Below, in pieces: positions 6,734-13,166 of a stretch of 13,166 nt of DNA. Made by a program: the position numbers and the translations under genes. Below the pieces are notes generated by a model. That model saw nothing but the letters and a program-made list of their open reading frames with translations, did no database searches and was not told the origin of the DNA. How positions within the stretch are numbered: the first letter of the stretch is position 1; every line of letters begins with the position of its first letter. The stretch comes from Sphingobacteriales bacterium (GTDB lineage: Bacteria; Bacteroidota; Bacteroidia; Chitinophagales; Chitinophagaceae): the NCBI GenBank assembly GCA_947463665.1, contig CANHUD010000043.1, positions 1 to 13,166 of the forward strand, read 5' to 3'.

Positions 6734-9700
6734 TTAGAATCCTGCGTTAATAGAAAGGGCGATCTGACGAACCCATGGCATACCTCCATATTCAGCAAAT
6801 GCACCGGCACGGCTGGAGAACACGCTCTCAGGATTGATATGATCCGGAGTAGTGTTGTAGAGATAGAAAAGATTACGTCCGATCAGATTCACGCGAAGGC
6901 GCTGCATACTGATTTTAGAAGCTAACGACTTCGGCAGGTCATAACCCAGTGATACTTCACGTACAGCTACCCATGAGTTTTCGAAGATCGAGTACTCACG
7001 AATACCAGTACCCCAGCTGGCGATGTTGTTGTAATGTTCCCATACTGGAATAGGCTGCTTCAGCCCCTTCTGTACAGCTTCTGCATACGACATTCCTTCA
7101 ACATTCTGACCATTTATCACAACACCTCTTCCAAATACGCCGTCTGGTATAACACCATCGTTCCGCTGGTTACCCTGAGCATCTGTCCAGGCTGCACCAC
7201 CATATTCCTTGGTCCTACCGGGCAAAGTGCTCACGAAAGAACCATACTGAGATCCGTACTGGTGCGTAGCAGATGCCATCATTCCACCGAACTTGCCATC
7301 CAGTTGAGCAAACAGGCTCCAGTTTTTGTAGCGGAATTCATGAAGGTTGCTCAGCAGGAAGTTCTCCATCATACCACCCACTTCTTTGAAACCCTGGCCA
7401 TAAGAACCAGAACGAATGAACGCACCATTGGCATTCAATACGCGCTGTCCTTTGTCATTGGTAGCATAGGCATAGTTGGTAATGATGGTACCATACTCTT
7501 TACCCGCACGGGCAACAGACTGTACGTCTGCACCAAAGGCCAGATCCAGTGTTACCTGATCTACACCGCCAATCAGGGAGATTACCTTGTTGCGGTTACG
7601 GGTGAAATTGAAGGTTGTAGTGTATTCGAAGTTCTTCTTCTTTACAATGGTTGCAGACAATACCGCTTCAATACCCTGGTTCTGGATGTTACCGGCATTT
7701 ACCTGACGGCTGGACACACCGCTTTCCGCAGGTGCTCCAAGACCTAACACCTGGTTGAAGGTATTCTTCTTGTAATACGCCATGTCTAAACGTACACGGT
7801 TATCAAACATCCGCAGATCAACACCCACTTCCCACTCACGGGCACGCTGCGGGCGAAGGCTCAGGTTACCCAGTCCGTATCCGGCAAAGCCATATTGCGG
7901 GAACAACGTTCCATTCAGGATCTGAGCATTACCCAACAGTGAATAATTTCCACTGGTAGTAGCAAAGATACCCGTACCGGCACCAGTGTACCCAAGGCTG
8001 GCACGAAGTTTACCGAATGTCAGCCAGCTGGCTTTGTTCTTGTTGGCCAGCAGTTCGCTAAATGCCCAAGAAGTACCAATAGAAGGATAGAAATACTGAT
8101 AATCACCGCTTCCATCGGGATAGGTCAGCGTACTGGTCCAATCAGAACGTACACTCGCATTCAGCGTTAACATATCCTTCCAGGTGATATCACCATAAGC
8201 GTATGCCGCATCCAGACGACTCTGCGGGAATACTCCGGCAGATGTACCTGCAGCGTTAATTGAGTTTGCGATTGAATATACGCGGGGGATCCGAAGACCA
8301 CCATTGGTATTGGAGTTTTGCTGACGACCACCCAATCCGCGTTGTGTTTCACCACCCAGTGTAACGCTGTAGTTGAAGTCTTCACCGATCTTCCGGTTAG
8401 CAGTCAACAATGCCTGGATACGCGCATCTCTTGAATTGCTCTGAAAAAGGGAATAACCACCCTGTGAGTTAGGACCAACACCAAAGTTAGGACCATCACC
8501 AGGAGACATATTCTCCCGCTGAATTCCAAGGGAATTCATATTGGTACGAACCAAGGCATTTAACCAGGGGGTGATCTGGATGTTCATATCCAGATTAGCC
8601 AGTACCTGTGTTTCTTTCTGATTGATTTTAACCTGATACAGCTGCCAGAGTGGGCCCATAACAGAACCACGCAGATAAGGCGCTACAAGGTTAGATCCTC
8701 CGTTCGGACTGAGGTAATTGGCCAGTACATAATCCAGCGGTAAGTTCCGGGAATTAGAGAAGGCAAAACGGAACAGCGGGTTGGAGTTACCACCCTGAAG
8801 AAGGGGATTCTGGCTGTTTGACATCGCCATGGCAATAGATGCATCCATGGTGATGCTCTTGCCCAGCTTTTGTGTTGCCCTCAGGTTAAAGTTATCCCGA
8901 TTGAACTCGTTGGTCGGCTGAATCGATTCGTTCTTGGTTTTAGTATAAGAAAAACGGAAAGAAGTACGATCGTTTCCTCCTTCAACAGCCACATTTGTGT
9001 TGTTGATCTTACCTGTACGGAAGAGTTGAGACAGATCATTGGGAACAAACGGACGTTTGATACCGTCAGCATCTGTCACGATTCGTCCATCCATACGTGG
9101 TCCAAAGCTGAAATAAGGCGCATAACTATCGTTAGGGATAGCATCACTTCCATCAGCAGCTTTGCTGAAATAAGGATTGATACCGCCACCAAATTCATTT
9201 TGGAAGGCTGGTAATCTCCACACCTGCTCCCAGGTGTTGGTCTGTGCTACAGAAACACCGAGACCCGGACGGGAACGACCTTTTTTGGTTGTAATCAAAA
9301 GAACACCGTTCAAAGCCTGAGAACCATAAAGAGCCGATGCCGCAGTACCTTTCAGTACGGTAATGCTCTCATAGTCATCAGGGTTCAGGTTCTTCATCTG
9401 GTTACCAAAGTCGCGGGCATCTCCCCAGCTATCCGCACCGGAAACACCCGGCTGCATTAGGATACCGTCGATTACCACCAGCGGCATAGTATTGCCACTA
9501 AGTGAGGCGTTACCGCGGATACGGATCCTTGAACTGGAAGAAGGTCCACCAGCACCCTGGTTTACCATCACACCGGCTACTTTACCCTGGATGGAGTTCA
9601 CCAGGTTCACCTGACCTGCACGTGCTACATCGGCACCTTTAACTTCCTGGATCGCGTACGTCAGGTTACGGGTACTCTTGCGGGCACCGAAACCTGTTAC

Positions 9701-10021
9701 TACTACCTCATTCAACTCATTCTTCTTAGTCTCCAATGTAATGTTCATGGATTCCGTTGCATCTGCTTCAATGGAGGTAAATGAAACACCACTGAACACT
9801 AATTTGGGCGAAGCAGCTGTTGAGCCAATGCTGAACATACCGTTAGCATCGGTAATAGCGTACGTCTTGGTACCCTTGATCTGTACCGTTACACCGGACA
9901 CCGGGTTTCCGGCATCGTCTCTGACCGTCCCTGAAAATGTTTTCCGCTGTTGTGCCATTGCAAACACAACACAAAGCAGAAACATAAGCAGCAGTGCGAC
10001 ACTCTGTTTTGTTTTCTTCAT
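6734..10021 (-). CDS. SusC/RagA-like TonB-dependent outer-membrane transporter
   Basis: The 1095-residue protein has a signal peptide (1-23, ending AMA-Q) and a carboxypeptidase-D regulatory-like domain (about 28-98, starting FSGTVRDDAGNPVSGVTV). A TonB-box segment ELNEVVVTGFG (102-112) precedes the plug domain, which contains the SusC signature PLVVIDGIL and ends near 249 with ALYGSQALNGVLLITTKKG. A beta-barrel fills the rest and ends in the usual aromatic residue (SINAGF). Length and order are typical of the family. It imports a ligand across the outer membrane using TonB energy, with the SusD-like lipoprotein 33 bases downstream as lid. There is no N-terminal STN (secretin/TonB short) domain, so it should not signal to an anti-sigma factor, and no sigma/anti-sigma pair lies next to it. 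A candidate promoter lies in the gap upstream. The substrate cannot be read from the sequence. Confidence 0.96.
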   Translation of the reverse strand: MKKTKQSVALLLMFLLCVVFAMAQQRKTFSGTVRDDAGNPVSGVTVQIKGTKTYAITDANGMFSIGSTAASPKLVFSGVSFTSIEADATESMNITLETKKNELNEVVVTGFGARKSTRNLTYAIQEVKGADVARAGQVNLVNSIQGKVAGVMVNQGAGGPSSSSRIRIRGNASLSGNTMPLVVIDGILMQPGVSGADSWGDARDFGNQMKNLNPDDYESITVLKGTAASALYGSQALNGVLLITTKKGRSRPGLGVSVAQTNTWEQVWRLPAFQNEFGGGINPYFSKAADGSDAIPNDSYAPYFSFGPRMDGRIVTDADGIKRPFVPNDLSQLFRTGKINNTNVAVEGGNDRTSFRFSYTKTKNESIQPTNEFNRDNFNLRATQKLGKSITMDASIAMAMSNSQNPLLQGGNSNPLFRFAFSNSRNLPLDYVLANYLSPNGGSNLVAPYLRGSVMGPLWQLYQVKINQKETQVLANLDMNIQITPWLNALVRTNMNSLGIQRENMSPGDGPNFGVGPNSQGGYSLFQSNSRDARIQALLTANRKIGEDFNYSVTLGGETQRGLGGRQQNSNTNGGLRIPRVYSIANSINAAGTSAGVFPQSRLDAAYAYGDITWKDMLTLNASVRSDWTSTLTYPDGSGDYQYFYPSIGTSWAFSELLANKNKASWLTFGKLRASLGYTGAGTGIFATTSGNYSLLGNAQILNGTLFPQYGFAGYGLGNLSLRPQRAREWEVGVDLRMFDNRVRLDMAYYKKNTFNQVLGLGAPAESGVSSRQVNAGNIQNQGIEAVLSATIVKKKNFEYTTTFNFTRNRNKVISLIGGVDQVTLDLAFGADVQSVARAGKEYGTIITNYAYATNDKGQRVLNANGAFIRSGSYGQGFKEVGGMMENFLLSNLHEFRYKNWSLFAQLDGKFGGMMASATHQYGSQYGSFVSTLPGRTKEYGGAAWTDAQGNQRNDGVIPDGVFGRGVVINGQNVEGMSYAEAVQKGLKQPIPVWEHYNNIASWGTGIREYSIFENSWVAVREVSLGYDLPKSLASKISMQRLRVNLIGRNLFYLYNTTPDHINPESVFSSRAGAFAEYGGMPWVRQIALSINAGF

Positions 10022-10112
10022 TACGAGTCTGGTTTTTGGTTTAAAAATTCAAAGCGTAAAATAACTACTAACCGCTAATTATTAAATAAATTGTCTAAGA
10101 ATCTGCCCAAAC

Positions 10113-10149
10113 GGCTGTACAAAATATAAAGAATGTTTATAAATGTCAA
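10113..10149 (-). promoter_or_regulatory. Candidate Bacteroidetes-type promoter for the susCD genes
   Basis: The 145-base gap between carA and the susC-like gene (10022-10166) contains, on the minus strand, TTGACA (10149-10144) and TATATTTTG (10128-10120). Eighteen bases separate TTG from the second box. This resembles the phylum's TTG / TAnnTTTG pattern, though the -7 box has one extra T. Transcription would start near 10113 and leave a leader of about 90 bases. The sites were matched by eye in AT-rich DNA. I see nothing else distinct in the gap besides the inverted repeat listed separately. Confidence 0.4.
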
Positions 10150-10159
10150 TATTCTTTAT
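10126..10159. repeat. Perfect 9-bp inverted repeat overlapping the candidate susCD promoter
   Basis: ATTCTTTAT at 10151-10159 and ATAAAGAAT at 10126-10134 are exact reverse complements with 16 bases between them. The arms flank the TTGACA element, and the inner arm overlaps the putative -7 box. It could be an operator or a weak AT-only hairpin behind carA. The arms are entirely A/T-rich, so chance is not excluded. Confidence 0.4.
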
Positions 10160-10166
10160 CAAGTGG

Positions 10167-11276
10167 TTAATTTTGTTTAATCATGGTCACAAAATCATCA
10201 AATAGATAACGGCTATCAAAGGGACCTGGCGTGGATTCCGGGTGATATTGAACAGAAAAAGCCGGTTTATTCTTTACACGAATACCTTCTATCGAATTGT
10301 CATTCAGGTTTATATGGGTAATCTCAATGTGATCAGCCTTCCGAACGGCTTCAGGATCCACTCCAAACCCATGGTTCTGGGTGGTGATCTCACAAAGACC
10401 GGTTATAATATTCCGTACCGGATGATTCAATCCTCTGTGCCCATGGTGCATTTTGAATGTTGGAATACCATTGGCCAGTGCCAGTAACTGATGGCCCAGA
10501 CAAATACCAAAAGTTGGTTTATTCGTTTCAAGAATATCTTTTACAGTCTGAACGGCATAATCCATGGCAGCCGGATCACCCGGACCATTGGAAATAAAAA
10601 ATCCATGCGGATCGAACGCCATCAGTTCCGTGATGGTTGTTTTGGCCGGATGCACCCGGAGGTACACGCCCCGATCGGCCAGACACTGAAGAATATTTTT
10701 CTTCACCCCAAAATCAAGTACAGCTACCCGAATAGAGGCATTCGGATCCCCCAGATGATAGACTTCCTTCGTACTAACATGAGAGGATAACTCCAGCCCA
10801 CCCATAGAAGGAACGCCTGCCAGCTGGGCTTTCAATTCTTCCACATCCTGGCTCTCGGAAGAAATGATGCAATTCATAGCCCCTTTGGTACGAACCGCTG
10901 CCACCAACGCTCTGGTATCTACTTCTTTAATTGCCACAATCTCCTGTTCTTCAAGGTATTGCTGCAAAGATGCTGTGGCTTGAATGCGACTATACCTTTC
11001 TTCCAGATTGCGACCGATCAACCCGCGTATTTTAACTGAATCTGATTCTACATCTTTAGGCATTACTCCATAGTTGCCTATATGGGCATTGTTCATGATC
11101 AGCACCTGACCATAATAACTGGGATCGGTAAACACTTCCTGATAACCCGTCATACCTGTATTAAAACAGAGCTCACCGGACGTTGTACCGATCTTCCCAA
11201 AAGCTTTTCCATGGAAAACAGAACCATCTTCTAATACCAGCACGGCCGGTTTGGATACTTGAATTGTGTCGGGCAT
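10167..11276 (-). CDS. carA: Carbamoyl-phosphate synthase small (glutaminase) subunit
   Basis: CarA hydrolyses glutamine and channels ammonia to the large subunit CarB, making carbamoyl phosphate for pyrimidine and arginine synthesis in the cytoplasm. The 369-residue length is normal. The N-terminal CPSase small-chain domain (about 10-140) shows LEDGSVFHGKAFG, GELCFNTGMTGYQEVFTDPS and EVDTRALV. The C-terminal class I glutamine amidotransferase domain (about 182-367) has the oxyanion region SNGPGDP (229-235), the nucleophile C259 in GICLGHQ, and H345 and E347 in YHPEST, so the catalytic triad is intact. The start at 11276 gives the expected N-terminus. The gene follows rplQ across a terminator, so it needs its own promoter or read-through. 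A TATTTTG stretch just behind the terminator hairpin is only a weak promoter candidate. carB is not in the window. Confidence 0.97.
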   Translation of the reverse strand: MPDTIQVSKPAVLVLEDGSVFHGKAFGKIGTTSGELCFNTGMTGYQEVFTDPSYYGQVLIMNNAHIGNYGVMPKDVESDSVKIRGLIGRNLEERYSRIQATASLQQYLEEQEIVAIKEVDTRALVAAVRTKGAMNCIISSESQDVEELKAQLAGVPSMGGLELSSHVSTKEVYHLGDPNASIRVAVLDFGVKKNILQCLADRGVYLRVHPAKTTITELMAFDPHGFFISNGPGDPAAMDYAVQTVKDILETNKPTFGICLGHQLLALANGIPTFKMHHGHRGLNHPVRNIITGLCEITTQNHGFGVDPEAVRKADHIEITHINLNDNSIEGIRVKNKPAFSVQYHPESTPGPFDSRYLFDDFVTMIKQN

Positions 11277-11302
11277 TCTATGATTGTTTCAAAAATTGGT
11301 GC

Positions 11303-11337
11303 AAAATAAAAAAGGCAAGTCTAAAAGACCTGCCTTT
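11303..11337 (-). terminator. Intrinsic terminator closing the ribosomal-protein/rpoA operon
   Basis: On the minus strand AAAGGCAGGTC (11337-11327) pairs with GACTTGCCTTT (11321-11311) in an 11-bp stem with one G-T wobble and a 5-base loop. It is followed by T-rich sequence (TTTTTTATTTT, counting the last three stem bases). It lies 24 bases after the rplQ stop and 26 bases before the carA start. Confidence 0.85.
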
Positions 11338-11361
11338 CTATTAAAAACTTATAAACATTTC

Positions 11362-11868
11362 TTATTCAGCGGCTTTATCTTCTGAAGATTCAGTCACTGG
11401 TGCGGTCTCTACAGCATCAGCTTTTTTCTTTCCGCCACTACGACGGGTCTTCTTGGCTGGTGCAGCAGTTTCACCTATACCCTTACCATAGATCTCGTTG
11501 AAATCTACCAGCTCGATCATGGCTCTTTCCGCATTGTCACCTACCCGTGCTCCCAGCTTGAGGATACGTGTGTAACCGCCTGGACGACTGGCAACCTTAG
11601 GGGCAACAACCGTAAACAGTTCCTTTACCGCTTCTTTGTCCTGCAGATAGCTGAACACAACACGGTGCTGGTGCATGATCTGCTCCTTCGTTTCCGTCTT
11701 CTTGGTTTTGGTGATCAGCGGCTCAATATACGTTCGCAGGGAGCGTGCTTTCGCCAGCGTTGTAACAATTCTTTTGTGACGAATCAGCTGGATGGCCAGG
11801 TTGCTCAAAAGGGCTTTACGATGTGCCTGTGTACGACCGAGATTGTTGATTTTGTCTCCGTGTCTCAT
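11362..11868 (-). CDS. rplQ: 50S ribosomal protein L17
   Basis: L17 is a structural protein of the large ribosomal subunit. The 168-residue product has the universal N-terminus MRHGDKINNLGR and the conserved core through PGGYTRILKLGARVGDNAERAMIELVD (residues 1 to about 123). Beyond it is a 40-residue tail (about 128-168), rich first in Lys/Arg and then in Ala/Glu, as is common in Bacteroidetes L17 and absent from the shorter E. coli protein. The gene follows rpoA after 54 bases, the standard order at the end of this operon, and is followed by a terminator. Confidence 0.97.
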   Translation of the reverse strand: MRHGDKINNLGRTQAHRKALLSNLAIQLIRHKRIVTTLAKARSLRTYIEPLITKTKKTETKEQIMHQHRVVFSYLQDKEAVKELFTVVAPKVASRPGGYTRILKLGARVGDNAERAMIELVDFNEIYGKGIGETAAPAKKTRRSGGKKKADAVETAPVTESSEDKAAE

Positions 11869-11884
11869 TTTGACTGTTGTTTAC

Positions 11885-11909
11885 TGCTGTACCGGTCAGG
11901 AATACAGCA
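11885..11909 (-). other. Small hairpin in the rpoA-rplQ spacer
   Basis: TGCTGTA (11885-11891) and TACAGCA (11903-11909) are perfect 7-base complements around an 11-base loop. They lie between the rpoA stop and the rplQ start. No T-run follows, so it is not an intrinsic terminator. It may affect rplQ translation or mRNA processing, or may have no role. Confidence 0.3.
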
Positions 11910-11922
11910 TGATTATACATGA

Positions 11923-12927
11923 TTAATTAAACTCTTCTTTATCCAGACCCAGTTTACCCAGATCCATACCAAACTGAAGCCCGCGCTCATGAAGTACCTG
12001 CTCAATTTCAGCCAGTGATTTCTGCCCGAAATTCCGGAACTTCATCAGGTCTTCCTGCTCATACTGTACCAGCTCGCTCAGACTGTTGATCTTAGCGGCC
12101 TTAAGACAGTTAAAAGCACGAACAGATAAATCCAGATCTTCCAGTGGTGTTTTCAGAATCTTCCGTAACTGAAGCGTCTGCTCATCCACCAGATCCTCTT
12201 TCTTCTCTTCTTTGTTGTCGAATGTGATATTTTCATCCGTGATGATCATCAGATGCTGGATCATTATCCGGGAAGCCTGCTTTACTGCATCCTCCGGATG
12301 AATGGTACCATCCGTTACGACATCCATCAGCAACTTCTCATAGTCTGTCCGCTGCTCCACACGTGTATTTTCGATGGAGTACTTAACATTCTTGATAGGA
12401 GTATAGATGGAGTCAATTGGAATATATCCGAAAGGAGCATCTTTTACCTTGTTGTCATCTGCCGGAACATATCCCCTTCCTTTTGTAACGGTCAGTTCGA
12501 TATTCAACTTTGCAGTGCTGTCCAACGTACAGATCACCAATTCCGGATTCATAATCTGGAACGTGTTGCTCACTTCTGCAATCATTCCCGCAGTAAATTC
12601 CGTGCGGTTCTTGATGGAAAGAGTGATCTTTTCACTGGTGATGTCCTGATCAGTAAGTTTACGGAAACGTACCTGCTTCAGGTTCAGAATGATTTCGGTG
12701 ACATCTTCCACCACACCTTTGATGGAAGCGAATTCATGGTCAGCACCTTCAATGAAAATGCCGGAGATTGCGTATCCCTCCAGGGAGCTTAACAATACCC
12801 TGCGAAGGGCATTACCTACGGTTACACCATAACCTGGTTCCAAAGGACGAAACTCAAACTGAGCTTCGAATTCGTTGGCTTTCTGCAGGATGATCTTGTC
12901 AGGCTTCTGGAAATTTAAAATGGCCAT
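11923..12927 (-). CDS. rpoA: DNA-directed RNA polymerase alpha subunit
   Basis: The 334-residue protein is full length. The N-terminal domain (about 1-235) dimerises and nucleates assembly with beta and beta'; it contains GVTVGNALRRVLLSSLEGYAI (34-54, given in part) and GRGYVPADDNK (150-160). A linker rich in charged residues (about 236-256) leads to the C-terminal domain (about 260-325) with LEDLDLSVRAFNCLKAAKI, which holds R270, the counterpart of the E. coli UP-element-contacting R265, and the helix-hairpin-helix segment around FRNFGQKSLAEI. It lies between rpsD and rplQ with spacers of 56 and 54 bases, the usual arrangement. The leader just before the ATG is A/T-rich without a Shine-Dalgarno sequence, as is common in this phylum. 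Confidence 0.98.
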   Translation of the reverse strand: MAILNFQKPDKIILQKANEFEAQFEFRPLEPGYGVTVGNALRRVLLSSLEGYAISGIFIEGADHEFASIKGVVEDVTEIILNLKQVRFRKLTDQDITSEKITLSIKNRTEFTAGMIAEVSNTFQIMNPELVICTLDSTAKLNIELTVTKGRGYVPADDNKVKDAPFGYIPIDSIYTPIKNVKYSIENTRVEQRTDYEKLLMDVVTDGTIHPEDAVKQASRIMIQHLMIITDENITFDNKEEKKEDLVDEQTLQLRKILKTPLEDLDLSVRAFNCLKAAKINSLSELVQYEQEDLMKFRNFGQKSLAEIEQVLHERGLQFGMDLGKLGLDKEEFN

Positions 12928-12953
12928 ATTTAAATTTCTGGTTTAATGAGTGA

Positions 12954-12967
12954 CCGGCACAGGCCGG
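12954..12967 (-). other. Short GC hairpin in the rpsD-rpoA spacer
   Basis: CCGGC (12954-12958) pairs with GCCGG (12963-12967) around a 4-base loop. It sits in the 56-base spacer between rpsD and rpoA and has no following T-run, so it should not stop transcription. A role in mRNA processing or translation is possible but unproven. Confidence 0.3.
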
Positions 12968-12983
12968 AATGTGAAATGGGTTA

Positions 12984-13166
12984 TTATTTAGAGTACAATT
13001 CAACGATCAGCTGCTCCTTGATGTTCTCAGGAACACTCTCCCTCTCGGGCATGGCGATGAATGTACCGGTTTTTTCCGCTTCGTTCCACTCAATCCAGTT
13101 GAACTTCGGATTCTTACCCTTCATTTTCTCTACCAGACTGTTATTACCAGCGCTCTTTTCTTTCAG
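12984..13166 (-). CDS. rpsD: 30S ribosomal protein S4, C-terminal part (5' end outside window)
   Basis: Reading in from the right edge gives 60 codons and a TAA at 12986-12984. The translation contains KFNWIEWNEAEKTGTFIAMP and ends PENIKEQLIVELYSK, the typical C-terminus of Bacteroidetes S4, a small-subunit rRNA-binding protein needed early in assembly. Roughly the first 140 residues, including most of the S4 RNA-binding domain, lie outside the window. Its position directly upstream of rpoA fits the conserved operon order. Confidence 0.94.
   Translation of the reverse strand: MKEKSAGNNSLVEKMKGKNPKFNWIEWNEAEKTGTFIAMPERESVPENIKEQLIVELYSK

Noticed and set aside
7034..7747. 237-codon open frame on the plus strand
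   Set aside because: It is antisense to the barrel region of the SusC-like gene, and its translation is rich in Cys/His/Thr and resembles no protein family.
11908..11925. 8-base direct repeat CATGATTA at the rpoA stop
   Set aside because: Two short copies only, one of them overlapping the rpoA stop codon; not long enough to suggest a target-site duplication or binding site.
12253..12792. 179-codon open frame on the plus strand
   Set aside because: It is antisense to rpoA, which is full length and conserved; no independent coding evidence.

Overview
The window comes from a Bacteroidetes (Bacteroidota) chromosome. The evidence is a SusC/SusD outer-membrane pair, a VCBS/ASPIC-UnbV protein of the type common in this phylum, genes that mostly lack a Shine-Dalgarno sequence, and a rpsD-rpoA-rplQ-carA core-gene run. 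Protein style and moderate GC suggest Chitinophagaceae (Chitinophaga-like); this is an impression, not a proof. Every gene I can support lies on the minus strand, so the biological reading order runs from the right edge to the left edge.

Right third (13166 down to 10167): housekeeping. The 3' end of rpsD (ribosomal protein S4), rpoA (RNA polymerase alpha) and rplQ (L17) form the tail of a ribosomal-protein operon. It is closed by a good intrinsic terminator (11303-11337) and followed by carA, the glutaminase subunit of carbamoyl-phosphate synthase.

Middle (10166 to 4973): a 145-base gap carries a candidate Bacteroidetes-type promoter embedded in an AT-rich inverted repeat. It is followed by a SusC-like TonB-dependent transporter and a SusD-like lipoprotein, which together would import an unknown ligand through the outer membrane. 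A strong hairpin terminator follows susD.

Left third (4972 to 1): three exported proteins separated by only 2 bases each. They are a redoxin with an E-C-P active site, a fused c-type cytochrome and copper monooxygenase of the peptidylglycine/dopamine hydroxylase fold with all six copper ligands recognisable, and a large propeller protein (VCBS/FG-GAP repeats plus an ASPIC/UnbV domain). The last is uninterrupted for 1016 codons and leaves the window unfinished. The terminator's U-tract ends exactly at the redoxin start codon, so these genes are probably expressed by read-through at a lower level than susCD.

The most interesting possibility is that the locus is an oxidative uptake system. SusCD would deliver a ligand, and a heme-fed copper monooxygenase, serviced by the redoxin, would hydroxylate it; there is no glycoside hydrolase or peptidase in view. 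The domain calls are seen in the sequence. The joint function is inference.
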